A stretch of DNA of 64,000 nt, taken from contig CM035808.1 of NCBI GenBank assembly GCA_020466095.1, forward strand, positions 72,781,188 to 72,845,187, written 5' to 3'. A program made the translations under genes and the position numbers. This stretch comes from Chlorops oryzae (lineage: Eukaryota; Arthropoda; Insecta; Diptera; Chloropidae). The notes under the pieces were generated by a model, which saw only the letters and a list, made by a program, of their open reading frames with translations, was not told the DNA's origin and did no database searches. How positions within the stretch are numbered: position 1 is the first letter of the stretch; every line of letters begins with the position of its first letter. Positions 11,327-21,395 of this stretch are shown here, piece by piece.

Positions 11327-13792
11327 ACTGGCGTCAATTTAACAGTTCAAGAATTAGAAGAAGCTTTTATTGTCATAATTCGTACTATCCAACAATCAGA
11401 CTTTGAAGACGACCTGAAACATCTAAAAAGGCATAATGTAGTACAGAAAAGCAGTCAGCTTAGCAACCTGTCGCCATTCTTAGACAAAAACAACATCATA
11501 CGAGTAGGTGGAAGATTGGAGGCTGCTGGACTGTCATTCGACGCAAAGCATCAAATGCTTTTACCGTACAACGATCCAATAACTAAACTGTTAATGCAGG
11601 GAATACACGAAATGAATCGGCATTGTGGACCTCAAGCACTTCTCTCACACGTACGACAAAGATTCTGGCCAATAAAAGGAAAAACGCTTGCTAGATCGAT
11701 CGTTCAAAATTGCGCACGATGCTCTAGAGCAAGACCGAAATTGCTTAACCAGTTCATGGGAAACTTACCCTCAGTACGGATATCACCAGCACGCCCATTC
11801 ATTACCTCTGGGGTCGACTTCTGTGGGCCATTCTGGTTCCACTTTAAGGTACGAGGAAAAAGACCACAAAAGGCGTACATCGCAATATTTTGCTGTTTTG
11901 CGACAAAAGCAGTACACCTTGAGCTGGTTAGTGACCTAACGACCGAGGCGTTCATCGGATCATTAAAACGGTTTGTAAGCAGAAGGGGTCATTGTCAAAA
12001 CCTCTACTGCGACAATGCCACTAACTTCGTTGGTGCGAAAAATAAACTCAGCGAGCTTGCAGAGTCCATTTACTCAAGTACGTCCAGTGAAAAAATCAAC
12101 AAAGAATGCATAAACAGAGGTATAAATTTTCACTTCATCCCGCCAAGAGCACCGCATTTTGGAGGATTGTGGGAGGCTGCCGTAAAGTCTGCAAAGCATT
12201 TGTTGGTGAGAAGTGTGGCTACTGCATCATTGACCTACGAAGAATTGGATACAGTTGTCATCGAAATCGCGGCCATTTTAAACTCAAGACCACTTTGTCC
12301 ACTCTCAGACAACCCCAATGATTTAGCAGCCTTAACTCCTGGACACCTTTTAATAGGAGAGCCACTTAACGCACAGGAAGATGCAAGCTCAACACCACCA
12401 AATACCGGGCTGTTAACCAGGTGGATATTGGTGACTCATCTTAAACAAGAATTTTGGAGACGATGGTCACGGGAGTATTTGTGTGAGCTACAATACCGTA
12501 ATAAATGGAAAACACATCAGAGCAATCTTAAGCAAGGCGACATGGTCATCCTCAAGGAAGAAAATACATCTCCGCTACAATGGCCCTTAGGAAGGATTAT
12601 AAAAACACATCCAGGCGATGACGGAATCGTAAGAGTTGTTGATATTAAAACGGCAAACAGCATTTGCAAGAGACCAATTGACAGATTAGCACCATTACCA
12701 GTCAATAACCAAGAACCAGAAGAAAGTTCAAACAACCGCACATCTGACCAAAAAGAACAGCCGCAGAGCTCTCTAATGATCAGTATTCCATTGGAGAAAA
12801 TCGAAAATGTTGAAACCATTTTCAGGAAACAAGACTACGCTAAATTGAAAGACACCCCAGGAGTGCCAAAGAAAAGAAGACGCACTTCCAACCAGTATAC
12901 CTTAATGACAGCAATAATTGCACTCATGTTGATGCCCCTAGTGCTATGCTCAAAATTTCAAAATACCCACTTTGAAAATCAATTGGGCATGCACTTTGAA
13001 GGAATCGGATCAGCCATGGTCTCACCCACCCAATGGCAGCTGCTTATCTATTACGACTTAGGAGGATTTTGGACGGAACTTGCCATCTTTTCTAATGGGA
13101 CCAGCGCTCTCAACCAATTATGTGCAGAGCTAAAAGACAATGGAACATGCCTAAATCTCGAAAAACATTTTAAAAGCAGGGAAGCCGAACTGTTGATGGA
13201 TAGCACATTACTTTCTGGACGAAGACTCAGAAGAGCAGCGCTAGATCTTGTGGGAAACATCGCACATTCTTTGTTTGGAGTATTGGATACCGAGTATGCA
13301 AAGCAGATGGCAAACACGATCACACAAATTAAGGAAAACGAAGGTCACGTACTCAATTTATTAAAAAACCAAACAGCTATTGTGGACTCTACAATAAATA
13401 TTATCAAGGCGGATCAAGAAAGTGTGAAGGCAAAATTTGATCACATGGATCATCAGATATCCCAAATTTTCAATAGAATAAAAACTGAAAATAAAGACCA
13501 GCGAGAAGAAAAATTACAGCGCATTCTTACAACACTTTGCATTCAACTAACAACTATTGCAGCAAAACTAGAGCGGACACAGGCATCAATACTAGATGTA
13601 CTTACAAACACTCACCATGGCATTATAAGTCCATTAATCCTTACTCCCAGCCAGCTTCAACATGAAGTAGAAAAGATACAATTTCATTTACCGAAGAATC
13701 TGGAGTTACCTGTAAACAAGGAAGATATGTTACAGTTGTACAAACTTATGAAAGTGAAAGGCAGACTGACAAAAAAATACCGTCATTTTTAG
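11327..13792 (+). pseudogene. BEL/Pao integrase and envelope N-terminal region
   Basis: The frame is open from about 11327, before any in-frame ATG. The integrase has an H2C2 finger (HEMNRH, CARC) and catalytic positions in VDFCGPF, YCDNATNF and HFGGLWEAA, then a conserved tail around WRRWSREYL. Past about residue 460 the chain becomes an envelope-like protein: hydrophobic signal segment near 12901-12950, a furin-type RRLRR at about 13219, a following hydrophobic segment (AALDLVGNIAHSLFG) like the fusion peptide of baculovirus F-type proteins, and a heptad-rich stretch. The frame ends at a TAG at 13790-13792 beside a T-run, which I read as a one-base frameshift. Confidence 0.85.
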
Positions 13793-14756
13793 TATTACGT
13801 TACCTTTAGTTGAACCTCAAAGACTTGAATTATTTAATCTAGTTGCCATTCCAAGCTGGATCAATGAGACCATGATCTCCATAAATACATGTTCCGACCT
13901 TTTGGCCATCAATAGTCAAAACAAACAATACATATCCATCAGTAATACCGAATTTGATTCATGCACAATAGTCACAGCTGACTCATATATTTGTTCCAGC
14001 GGTCATATTCAATACGAAGCAGGTTCAACAGTATGCGCTTGCGAAATCAATTTATTTCACAAGAAAACACAAACCAAATGTCCACTGAGAAAAACGAGCT
14101 TCACAGTGGCATGGATTCCGTCACGTCATCAGAACCAATATTTATATTCAATGCCAGCTCCAATTCCTGCAACAGTCGTATGTAACCAAGAAATCACACA
14201 ACTAACGCTTGAAGGGTCAGGTTTACTTATCTTGGAACCAGAATGCATTCTCAAACATAACATCTTATCCATTCAAGCACAGCGAATAGTATCCAGCTCG
14301 CGGCAAGCGTCTTATACCAGCTTGTTAAAGGTCACAGGAAAGGTCCACGTTTCTCTTGTAAAACCACTATTAGATGAAATCAACACAAAGCAGTATCTCT
14401 CACAAATAAAAAATTTAACCGAACTACAAACCTCTTTAGCAACACAAGAATGGTCACAGCTTCCAAATAAAATCGAACATCAAAATTTTCATCATATGAC
14501 GACCGGATACTCTTCATTGATTCTCATCGCTTGCATTCTGGTTTACGTCAAATGTAAACAAAAGGTTAGAAATCCTCCAACACCAGCTCCGAGAAATCAA
14601 CTAGAAACAACTGATTTCACCGTTCACAATAAGCGACCAATTTCAACGAAAACAACAGCCTGCTACCAAAGAATGCCTTCTCAGCGAATTCCAACGCAAG
14701 CAACAGCAGTGCAGCTCAAGCCACAAAACATCATCACTACTCAGATGTTGAGCTAA
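13793..14756 (+). pseudogene. BEL/Pao envelope C-terminal region (shifted frame)
   Basis: Continues the F-like envelope ectodomain in another frame. It is cysteine-rich (for example STVCACEINLF and TVVCNQEIT) and has a single transmembrane segment near 14515-14550 (SLILIACILVYV) followed by a basic cytoplasmic tail. Stop at 14754-14756. The frame change relative to the upstream part means this copy makes no full envelope. Confidence 0.8.
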
Positions 14757-15175
14757 GCTCAACGGGGCGAGCATGTTCATATCTACATAAATATATACAC
14801 TGAAGTGCAAAACTGTAACATGTTGTTACAATTCTAAGTTTAGAAGCTGTAATTTTCTTTAATATAATTACTCGTTATAAGTTTTTGTTGTTATTGGATT
14901 GGTCCACTAGTATTCTCTCTGCAAGAAGAGTGTGAGGTAGATTGACTGATAGAATTAAAAGTACCAGAGCAAAATGTAAGAAAAGTCAAATGTTACAGTT
15001 TTGCACTCGCGATATTTTATTATACAAAATTTAAAAAAAGTGATAAATTTCATATTTTTTCTAGTATCTTTCTGTTTCATTTGATTCGCTTATATGGTCT
15101 GGTATACTACTCGTATATCTACGTACAAATTATGCCGGAAACGATTCCTAAATTTCCTTCGTTCGTTCCCAGAGC

Positions 15176-15463
15176 TCAGTCATTCCTCTTGGTAGTCTTG
15201 GGTACGTGGAAATTTGTGGTTAGAGGTGACTCCAAAAATTTTCTATCGGATTCATGTCCGCAGATTGAATTGGCCACACTAAAACACAAAACTTTGGATT
15301 TTAGACCAGTTTGGTTCGATAGGAGGGGATGTTTTGGGTCTTTGATTTGGTGAAAAATCACAGTTTCAGCACCAAGGTCCATCTTTCTGGCAACATCGGG
15401 ACTAATTTGTTGCAGAATAGATAGGTACTGCTCCTGATCAATTATTCGACCAATGTGTACCAA
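15176..15463 (-). pseudogene. Tc1-like transposase C-terminal fragment, left arm
   Basis: Matches the Tc1 pattern around VHIGRIIDQEQYLSILQQ and PDVARKM. The second catalytic Asp region is degraded (FHQIKDPKH, where the family has QDNDPKH). The last catalytic region (SADMNPIENFW) lies in a shifted frame. Not functional. Confidence 0.8.
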
Positions 15464-15754
15464 TCAACCGACGCCATTGTTCGAAATACGCCCTCAAACC
15501 ATAATCGAACCACCTCCGTGCTTAAATATTTGACAGTAAGTCTTAAAAGAAACAGCATTAATACATAAATCACAAAAATTTAGAATTTTTGGTGTTATGA
15601 GATTGGAATATATCGCTTTCAATCTGATGGACATTTGTGGCACTGGACTAGACATCTATCAACACCCCAACCAAATCAGTTTCGTCAAATAGTCAAGCAC
15701 GGAGGTGGTTTGATTATGGTTTGAGGGCGTATTTCGAACAATGTCGTCGGTTGA

Positions 15755-16042
15755 TTGGTACACATTGGTCGAATAATTGATCAGGAGCAGTACCTATCTA
15801 TTCTGCAACAAATTAGTCCCGATGTTGCCAGAAAGATGGACCTTGGTGCTGAAACTGTGATTTTTCACCAAATCAAAGACCCAAAACATCCCCTCCTATC
15901 GAACCAAACTGGTCTAAAATCCAAAGTTTTGTGTTTTAGTGTGGCCAATTCAATCTGCGGACATGAATCCGATAGAAAATTTTTGGAGCCACCTCTAACC
16001 ACAAATTTCCACGTACCCAAGACTACCAAGAGGAATGACTGA
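15755..16042 (+). pseudogene. Tc1-like transposase C-terminal fragment, right arm
   Basis: Same 95-codon reading as the left arm with one residue difference (EPPL instead of ESPL), so the arms are nearly identical. The same lesions are present in both arms, showing that the inversion copied an already broken half or that the arms are homogenised. Confidence 0.8.
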
Positions 16043-16717
16043 GCTCTGGGAACGAACGAAGGAAATTTAGGAATCGTTTCCGGCATAATTTGAACGTAGA
16101 TATACGAGTAGTATACCAGACCATATAAGCGAATCAAATGAAACAGAAAGATACTAGAAAAAATATGAAATTTATCACTTTTTTTAAATTTTGTATAATA
16201 AAATATCGCGAGTGCAAAACTGTAACATTTGACTTTTCTTACATTTTGCTCTGGTACTTTTAATTCTATCAGTCAATCTACCTCACACTCTTCTTGCAGA
16301 GAGAATACTAGTGGACCAATCCAATAACAACAAAAACTTATAACGAGTATTTATATTAAAGAAAATAACAGCTTCTAAACTTAGAATTGTAACAACATGT
16401 TACAGTTTTGCACATCAGTGTATATGTTCACATATTTGTAGCTTTAAGTCTTTCAACTCAGCTTACGTAAATAAAAGAAAAAATCAAAACTGAATGTCGA
16501 TCATTAGCTTTGAATTATGCTGACAGTACAAAATTTCATATTTATCTTTTTGTCATAGCTCAAATTCCACCAAAATCAAATATATGAAAGTATTAATAAG
16601 CATTTTCCAATCAATAAATTTCAAATTCCAATTGTGCCAAATTAGCTTAATATTTGTATAAAAACAATGTAATATGAAAATAAACTTACTCTTTTAATAG
16701 CAATCAATCTGTGAACA

Positions 16718-16950
16718 TTTATTGAAAAGAGACTGACTCGGTTAAAGTGCCGATTGTCAAACAAACAACAGAATATCGGCAATTCAGTTTAAGTGCTGTT
16801 ATTGCCATTCATCAAGCAGCGCAAAGAAGCGTTCGGCTAAACTTATATGCGATTCAGTTTAAGTGCTGTTATCGCTATTCCTAAAGCAATTCAGTTTATG
16901 TGCTGTTATTGCTATTCCTCAAGCAGTGCAAAGGAGCATTTGCTAAACAT
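16718..16950. repeat. Spacer with three copies of a 19-bp motif
   Basis: ATTCAGTTTAAGTGCTGTT occurs at about 16782, 16852 and (as ...TTTATG...) 16889, each followed by ATTGC/ATCGC and CTATTC. Part of the repeat includes gcagcgcaaagaagcg and gcagtgcaaaggagc. No gene. It lies between the BEL LTR and the Polinton remnant. Confidence 0.7.
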
Positions 16951-16953
16951 ATC

Positions 16954-17127
16954 CTAATGATTGTAAAAAGTTTTTATTTTCAACGCTGAGGGATTTTTTT
17001 GTTGAAATGATTTTCTTATTTTTCGTTTAGTAGCAGCAACAGTAACAGACGATGTGTTACGTTTAAGAGCTGTAATCAAACTGGTAGAAGGATCATCCGC
17101 TACAATATATTTATTATATATAATCAT
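16954..17127 (-). CDS. Small basic Polinton ORF
   Basis: 57-residue ORF starting MIIYNKY, five bases downstream of the penton stop (17132) and therefore probably cotranscribed. The C-terminal half is basic (ATKRKIRKSF). I have no firm family for it. Its tight spacing after the capsid gene suggests a genuine element gene rather than chance. Confidence 0.45.
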   Translation of the reverse strand: MIIYNKYIVADDPSTSLITALKRNTSSVTVAATKRKIRKSFQQKNPSALKIKTFYNH

Positions 17128-17131
17128 AGTT

Positions 17132-17827
17132 TTATTCAAAAGGTTTCAAGTGCAGACGTAATGTTATCGTCTCTCCTCGAAAATTTATTAATGTGCCGCT
17201 TTCGTTGACAAGTCTTACTTCGATTGAACTTATCTCTTTGACGGTCACAGGCAAATAGAAAACATTGTTTGGAGTTATGTCTATTTTATATCCAGGTTCA
17301 ACATTTATAGAAAACTCGTATAAAGTATGTGCCGGTACACTATTTAGATTCGAGCCACCCACAATATTGCACTCAATACGAACAACATTGTTTTGTGTTA
17401 TCATAAGACTTTTGTCTGAAGTATGAGGTTTATTAGGTTCAAGTTTTCGTTTCGAAAATCCTAATAATGGTCCGATGCTTTGCTCTTTATCAAAGAAAAT
17501 TGTATCGAGTGAAGAATAGATTTCAGCTTTTAATGTATTACTATTTGCATAAATATCTAGTGTAGCACCAGAAGTTCGTTTTTCAAGAGTTTCATAGTCT
17601 TCGATAATATATTTTGCTACGTCATCAAATTCATATGAATCAATAGGAAGCACAATTTTTTCATCACCAATATGAAAAATATTATTGGTTTCATCAACAT
17701 TCGGCACTGAGTAATAGGTATGAAAATCAATCAGCCCACAAACATTGTCCCGGTTAAGCTCTATGGGAGGAAAATAATTCGCCGTGAGAATTGATGAATT
17801 TCCAGTCAAAGTTAATGTTCTTGACAT
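17132..17827 (-). CDS. Polinton minor capsid (penton-like) protein
   Basis: 231 aa, uninterrupted from ATG 17827. The C-terminal pattern PAHTLYEFSINVEPGYKI, NNVFYLPV, INFRGETITLRLHL is the hallmark of the Polinton/adintovirus single-jelly-roll penton-type minor capsid, which would form vertices of a virion-like particle. It is the only full-length structural gene left in this element. The assignment is by recalled family patterns, not a search. Confidence 0.8.
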   Translation of the reverse strand: MSRTLTLTGNSSILTANYFPPIELNRDNVCGLIDFHTYYSVPNVDETNNIFHIGDEKIVLPIDSYEFDDVAKYIIEDYETLEKRTSGATLDIYANSNTLKAEIYSSLDTIFFDKEQSIGPLLGFSKRKLEPNKPHTSDKSLMITQNNVVRIECNIVGGSNLNSVPAHTLYEFSINVEPGYKIDITPNNVFYLPVTVKEISSIEVRLVNESGTLINFRGETITLRLHLKPFE

Positions 17828-17876
17828 CTTGAATAAGAAAATTAAACTGAACCAATTAAGAAAATTAAGCTTCTCT

Positions 17877-18776
17877 TTATAGTCTATCGTCTTTATTAAT
17901 CCATGAGTTGTGATGAGATGAAAATCCCAACCATCTTACATACACTTTATTATCTCGTTTCTTAATAACTTTTTCTACTAAATATGTATGAGGATAACGT
18001 GATTTTAACAGCTCTTCCTTATAGAAAGCACCTTTGACAATATTACCCTGATAGTCCTTTAGTGTCTAGGTACATGGATTGGTATTTTGAATTTTGTTTA
18101 TTTGAAAGATTTCCGTTGTCCAATTGGGAGTGTAACCCTTCTCAAAAATATGTTTATATTTGCTTATTCGTACATGATCGTTCACATAAAATTTTAGTTT
18201 ATCGTTGATTTTAAGACGATTGTAAGCTTCATTCGAAGAATCAACATCATTTGGTGCAATTTTTATAGTTCTATGAACTGTATTATTGTATTTCTCAGTT
18301 AAGTTATCATATTAATCAATCCATTTGTATGATCCACGATTGCTAAACTCCTTCCAGCTCATATTTTTTAGAGTTCTATTAAATCGTTCAACAATCGACG
18401 CTTTCAGTGTACTATAGGTCGAATAATGATTAATTTTATTTTGTTTCATTAAATTTCGAAAGTCCTTGTTAAAGAATTCTTTTCCATCATCTGTTTGTAA
18501 ATTTTTAGGCTTTTGTTCACGTTCCAAAATATTTTTCATTGCCTTGCTGACGTCAGCAGCCGTTTTAGATTTCAGGGCAAGTGTCCATGCATATTTTGAG
18601 AATGTGTCAATGATTGTAAGAAGATAGCGGTAGCCTTTATTGTGAGCAGCATAGCTACCCATTTCAACCAAATCAGCTTGCCAAAGATCATCGAGACCTT
18701 TGATAATGACTGCTCTACGTCTAAAGTTTCGTCGTGCTTGTCTATGTAGCTCCTGAACTATTTGGCTACGACTCAT
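17877..18776 (-). pseudogene. Polinton integrase with chromodomain, disrupted
   Basis: Retroviral-type (RVE) integrase of Polintons. DDE positions lie in WQADLVEM, TDDGKEFF and SIVERFNRTL. Downstream in the same frame is an SH3/chromodomain tail (LVEKVIKKRDNKVYVRW, ending NKDDRL with TAA at 17877-17879). Two in-frame stops break it, at 18312-18314 and near 18067. The N-terminal zinc-binding region is missing upstream of 18776. Confidence 0.85.
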
Positions 18777-18803
18777 ACTGTTGGCGATTGTGCTCCTTCC
18801 GTG

Positions 18804-19211
18804 CTATTTTTTTCTCTTTGTTTTTGAAGAATTTGCATTATTAGCATTTGAAATCATTGAAAACAAAACACTATCCATACCTTCTAGACGTTTTTCAATG
18901 TATTCCATATATGCCTTAAATTTCTCATCATTAATGTTTTCAATAGATTTAATTTTATTGTAAATGGCTTCAACTTCTTTATTGCTACGCTTTTCATGAG
19001 CTTCAATCGAACTCTGAAATTCAGTTCGAAACACATTAAGATTGAAAAGAATGAAATTCTTGGTTGCAGCGTCTTGATCTTTTATTGGATCTTTTAGATT
19101 TTTAATGCAATGGAAATGGGCATTAAAGCAAGTATCCTTACCAACAGTCAATTGGGTACTAAAGTTATTTTTAATTGTATTATTATAGCGACCAAATTTG
19201 TCAACGCCCAT
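18804..19211 (-). CDS. Conserved Polinton protein (MGVDKFGR type)
   Basis: 135 aa, uninterrupted. It begins MGVDKFGR, a start I associate with a conserved Polinton/adintovirus ORF of unknown role. A charged, helical middle (residues about 70-120) is likely coiled coil, and the tail is Lys-rich (SKTKRKK). Its ATG overlaps the stop of the next upstream ORF (TAATG), indicating a coupled gene pair. Confidence 0.65.
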   Translation of the reverse strand: MGVDKFGRYNNTIKNNFSTQLTVGKDTCFNAHFHCIKNLKDPIKDQDAATKNFILFNLNVFRTEFQSSIEAHEKRSNKEVEAIYNKIKSIENINDEKFKAYMEYIEKRLEGMDSVLFSMISNANNANSSKTKRKK

Positions 19212-19496
19212 TATACGATTATATAAGATTCTTTGAGCTCTTCAATAATTGAAATAATTTCGTTATTATGATTATTATGACCAGCTGACTGTGATGACAA
19301 GAGCAGTCTCAGACGATTGACTAATTCATTAGGATGGTCCCAATATATTATAGTTGGTTGGAACAGAATTAAGTTTCATCAATCCAAATCCTTCTTTTTT
19401 CACATTTCGTGTGCTTGAGCTTGACTCATGGTCTACATCTTGGATTAACTTACGATTAATTTTGTTATACTTTTCTCCTCTGTTGCCATTTATTTG
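19211..19496 (-). pseudogene. Small Polinton ORF (HPNELV type), disrupted
   Basis: The C-terminal part reads YWDHPNELVNRLRLL and EIISIIEELKESYIIV, a conserved small Polinton protein usually just upstream of the MGVDKFGR protein. The N-terminal part (KINRKLIQDV, GFGLMKL) is in a different frame, with stops near 19340. LINE 2 is inserted at its 5' end. Confidence 0.65.
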
Positions 19497-20075
19497 TCCG
19501 TCTGATGTTTTTTTTTTTTGTTTTTCAACTTTGATTGTATTTTTCTGGATCTTCCTTTGAGTGAGAACTAACAGAAAGTATTCGGCTCTTGTTTCTAAAA
19601 TTTTACGTAACTATTTATACATTTAGAAAAATATAACCAGTTTTTAGTTCCGATGAGCCTTAATGTTAGAAACTGGGCCTTAGCGCTGTATAACGGCCTG
19701 CGCTGATGAGTACTGATCCCGCACGATCGAGGTGCGTCAGACTTAATGAGTCCTGGGCCCTATTCCACAAAACAACTTATCAACTTTTCACTTTGCACTT
19801 ATCAAATTGCATTTTAGAGCAAAGTGAAAAGTGTGTCTGTTCTACAATACTCTTTGCAAATCTCCTTTTGCACTAAGCAAATTTTTACAAAGTCTTGGCG
19901 CTCTCTGCAAAGTCTTGGCGCTTTCTGCAAAGTCTTAGCGCTCTATTGCAAAGTGAGCGTGCAATTTGTTCCACAAAGCACTGAATCGACTTTGCATTTC
20001 TGTTATCACTTTTCAATTCGCATTGTGCGAAAATGAGCCGAAGAATAAAGACGGAAAAAAAATTAGCATTGTTAC

Positions 20076-20407
20076 TGTGGGGATTTGCACGCGTGACCAA
20101 ACCAATAAGTGCGACAGTGGAGACCGCATGTAACAACTCCTTTGACAGCGATAGTGAGGACCGCCCGTTACATCGATAAATGCAACAGTAGAGTTCGCAC
20201 GCATAAAGTCGCGAAAAGAGAACTTCAAGAAAAGGAATTAAAAGAAGAAGAATAACACTTCCTCTTCCGGATTTGATCATCGACTCAACAGCACGCGCTC
20301 TTCTGCAAGCAACGAACCTTTTTGTTAAATATTTACTAATAAAGTTAGAATAGAATATTGAACGCTCGGCTTTCATTTATTGAGAAAAAGAGAAGACAGC
20401 ATCCATA
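20076..20407 (+). repeat. Gypsy A 5' LTR (332 bp)
   Basis: The bases match the two halves of the 3' LTR except for small changes seen by eye (for example GAGGACCGC here against GAAGACCGC at 24508). The promoter and polyadenylation signals should lie here; AATAAAG is at about 20340. Confidence 0.9.
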
Positions 20408-20486
20408 AATGGTGACCCCGAAACCTTATACACAAAAATAAGGACTCTGAACCATCGAAAGCAACACTTCTGATCAAACGTACATC

Positions 20487-21395
20487 ATGGACAACGAGGA
20501 AGACCGGGAATCAATTGCGGCGAACCTACAAAGACAGCTTAACGACATGAAAAGACAATTATCTGATGCTTCTATTGCAAACCAATCAACGGGAATAGAA
20601 AATTACAGCAATACCCATGTGGAAGCTATACAGATCGTCAAAACTCAACCGTTTTCGAGAGAACAGCCCCAGTTATGGTTCATGCTCCTGGAGGCTCAAT
20701 TCGCTGCCCGCAAAATAACATCAGATCGTTCGATGTACAACAACGCACTTTCGAATCTATCAACGGATGTAGCCCTTCAAGTGCAATCGATAATAGAAAA
20801 GCCATACGTAGAAGGTAAATACGAAATACTTAAAAAAGCCCTGATTCAAGCATTCTCCATTTCGAGTACGGAAAAATTCCAAAAACTAGTCTCAAGAGAG
20901 GAACTGGGTGATCAAAAGCCATCTCATTTTCTACAAAAGCTGCGATCCTACGCAGACGCCTCTGTCGGAGACGAGTTCATAAAGAAGCTATGGTTAAACC
21001 GTCTTCCAACAACAACGAGAATGGTACTATCAACGTCAACAGATTGTCTGGAAAAGCTTGCAATAATGGCAGACACGATGCATGAAAATTCAGACGCATT
21101 CTCAGTGAACGCTATCAACACCACCCAGAACACCATGGGAAACACACCCTGGAAAGATGACATCGCAAACTTAAAAACCGAAATCGAAAAACTCACGAAA
21201 GCTCTTAAGTCAATGGAATCCAACTCTAGAAAATCACGCCGTGACTCCACATCATCTCGCCATCGATCCCGTTCTAAAAGCAAAAACAACAAAAATGATT
21301 CCACGGAGGACGTCTGCTGGTACCATAACAAGTTCGGAGATGACGCAAAAAATTGCCGCTCACCATGTAATCACAAAAGCCAATCAAAAAACTAA
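20487..21395 (+). CDS. Gypsy A Gag
   Basis: 302 aa, uninterrupted. N-terminal coiled-coil-like region (LQRQLNDMKRQL), then a capsid-like region including FSREQPQLWFMLLEAQF, an Arg/Ser-rich basic stretch (SRHRSRSKSK) and one zinc-binding motif CWYHNKFGDDAKNC of the type common in CsRN1-like gypsies. The gene ends AAAAAAC TAA, so the stop directly follows a classic slippery heptamer (separate entry). Confidence 0.9.
   Translation: MDNEEDRESIAANLQRQLNDMKRQLSDASIANQSTGIENYSNTHVEAIQIVKTQPFSREQPQLWFMLLEAQFAARKITSDRSMYNNALSNLSTDVALQVQSIIEKPYVEGKYEILKKALIQAFSISSTEKFQKLVSREELGDQKPSHFLQKLRSYADASVGDEFIKKLWLNRLPTTTRMVLSTSTDCLEKLAIMADTMHENSDAFSVNAINTTQNTMGNTPWKDDIANLKTEIEKLTKALKSMESNSRKSRRDSTSSRHRSRSKSKNNKNDSTEDVCWYHNKFGDDAKNCRSPCNHKSQSKN
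21386..21392 (+). promoter_or_regulatory. Probable -1 ribosomal frameshift site, gag to pol
   Basis: A AAA AAC in the gag frame, immediately followed by the gag stop TAA (21393-21395). Slipping back one base enters an open frame (LIKGAAEQ...) that leads into the protease. The heptamer fits the X XXY YYZ rule. I did not fold the downstream RNA. Confidence 0.75.

Larger units (their letters stand above)
14798..16420. mobile_element. Palindromic Tc1-like (foldback) element
   Basis: The termini are CACTGA(A/T)GTGCAAAACTGTAACATG, inverted, flanked by TA (14796-14797, 16421-16422). The inverted arms extend about 720 bp each (14798 to about 15518 and about 15692 to 16420) with very few differences, separated by about 170 bp. 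Each arm carries the same 3' part of a Tc1-type transposase, so the element consists of two inverted right halves of a Tc1 transposon. The centre adds a little more transposase sequence on the plus strand. Confidence 0.9.
11327..16717 (+). mobile_element. BEL/Pao (roo-like) retrotransposon, 3' part
   Basis: Contains the integrase and envelope ends of a BEL/Pao polyprotein followed by a probable 3' LTR. Gag, protease, RT and the 5' LTR are missing; the left edge is the A/T-rich junction at 11185-11326. The LTR start (TGTTCA after a purine-rich ACGGGGCGAGCA) resembles the roo LTR, recalled from memory. A palindromic Tc1 element is inserted in this LTR. Confidence 0.8.
14774..16717 (+). repeat. 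Probable BEL/Pao 3' LTR, split by a Tc1 element
   Basis: Starts TGTTCATATC directly after a purine-rich tract (ACGGGGCGAGCA), as expected after a polypurine tract. It resumes after the Tc1 element at 16421. I place its end at TGTGAACA (16710-16717), which mirrors the TGTTCA start; an AATAAAC signal precedes it. Net length is about 320 bp. With no second LTR to compare, the end is a guess. Confidence 0.55.
16950..19503 (-). mobile_element. Polinton/Maverick remnant, left part
   Basis: Carries, all on minus, a small ORF, the penton-like minor capsid, integrase and two small Polinton ORFs. It joins the right part (48486-55820) once LINE 2 is removed: a 14-15 bp near-match TTTATTTGTCCGTCT / TTTATTTTCTGTCT brackets LINE 2 at 19489-19503 and 48472-48485. 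No major capsid gene and no terminal inverted repeat are seen, so the left end is lost. Confidence 0.85.
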
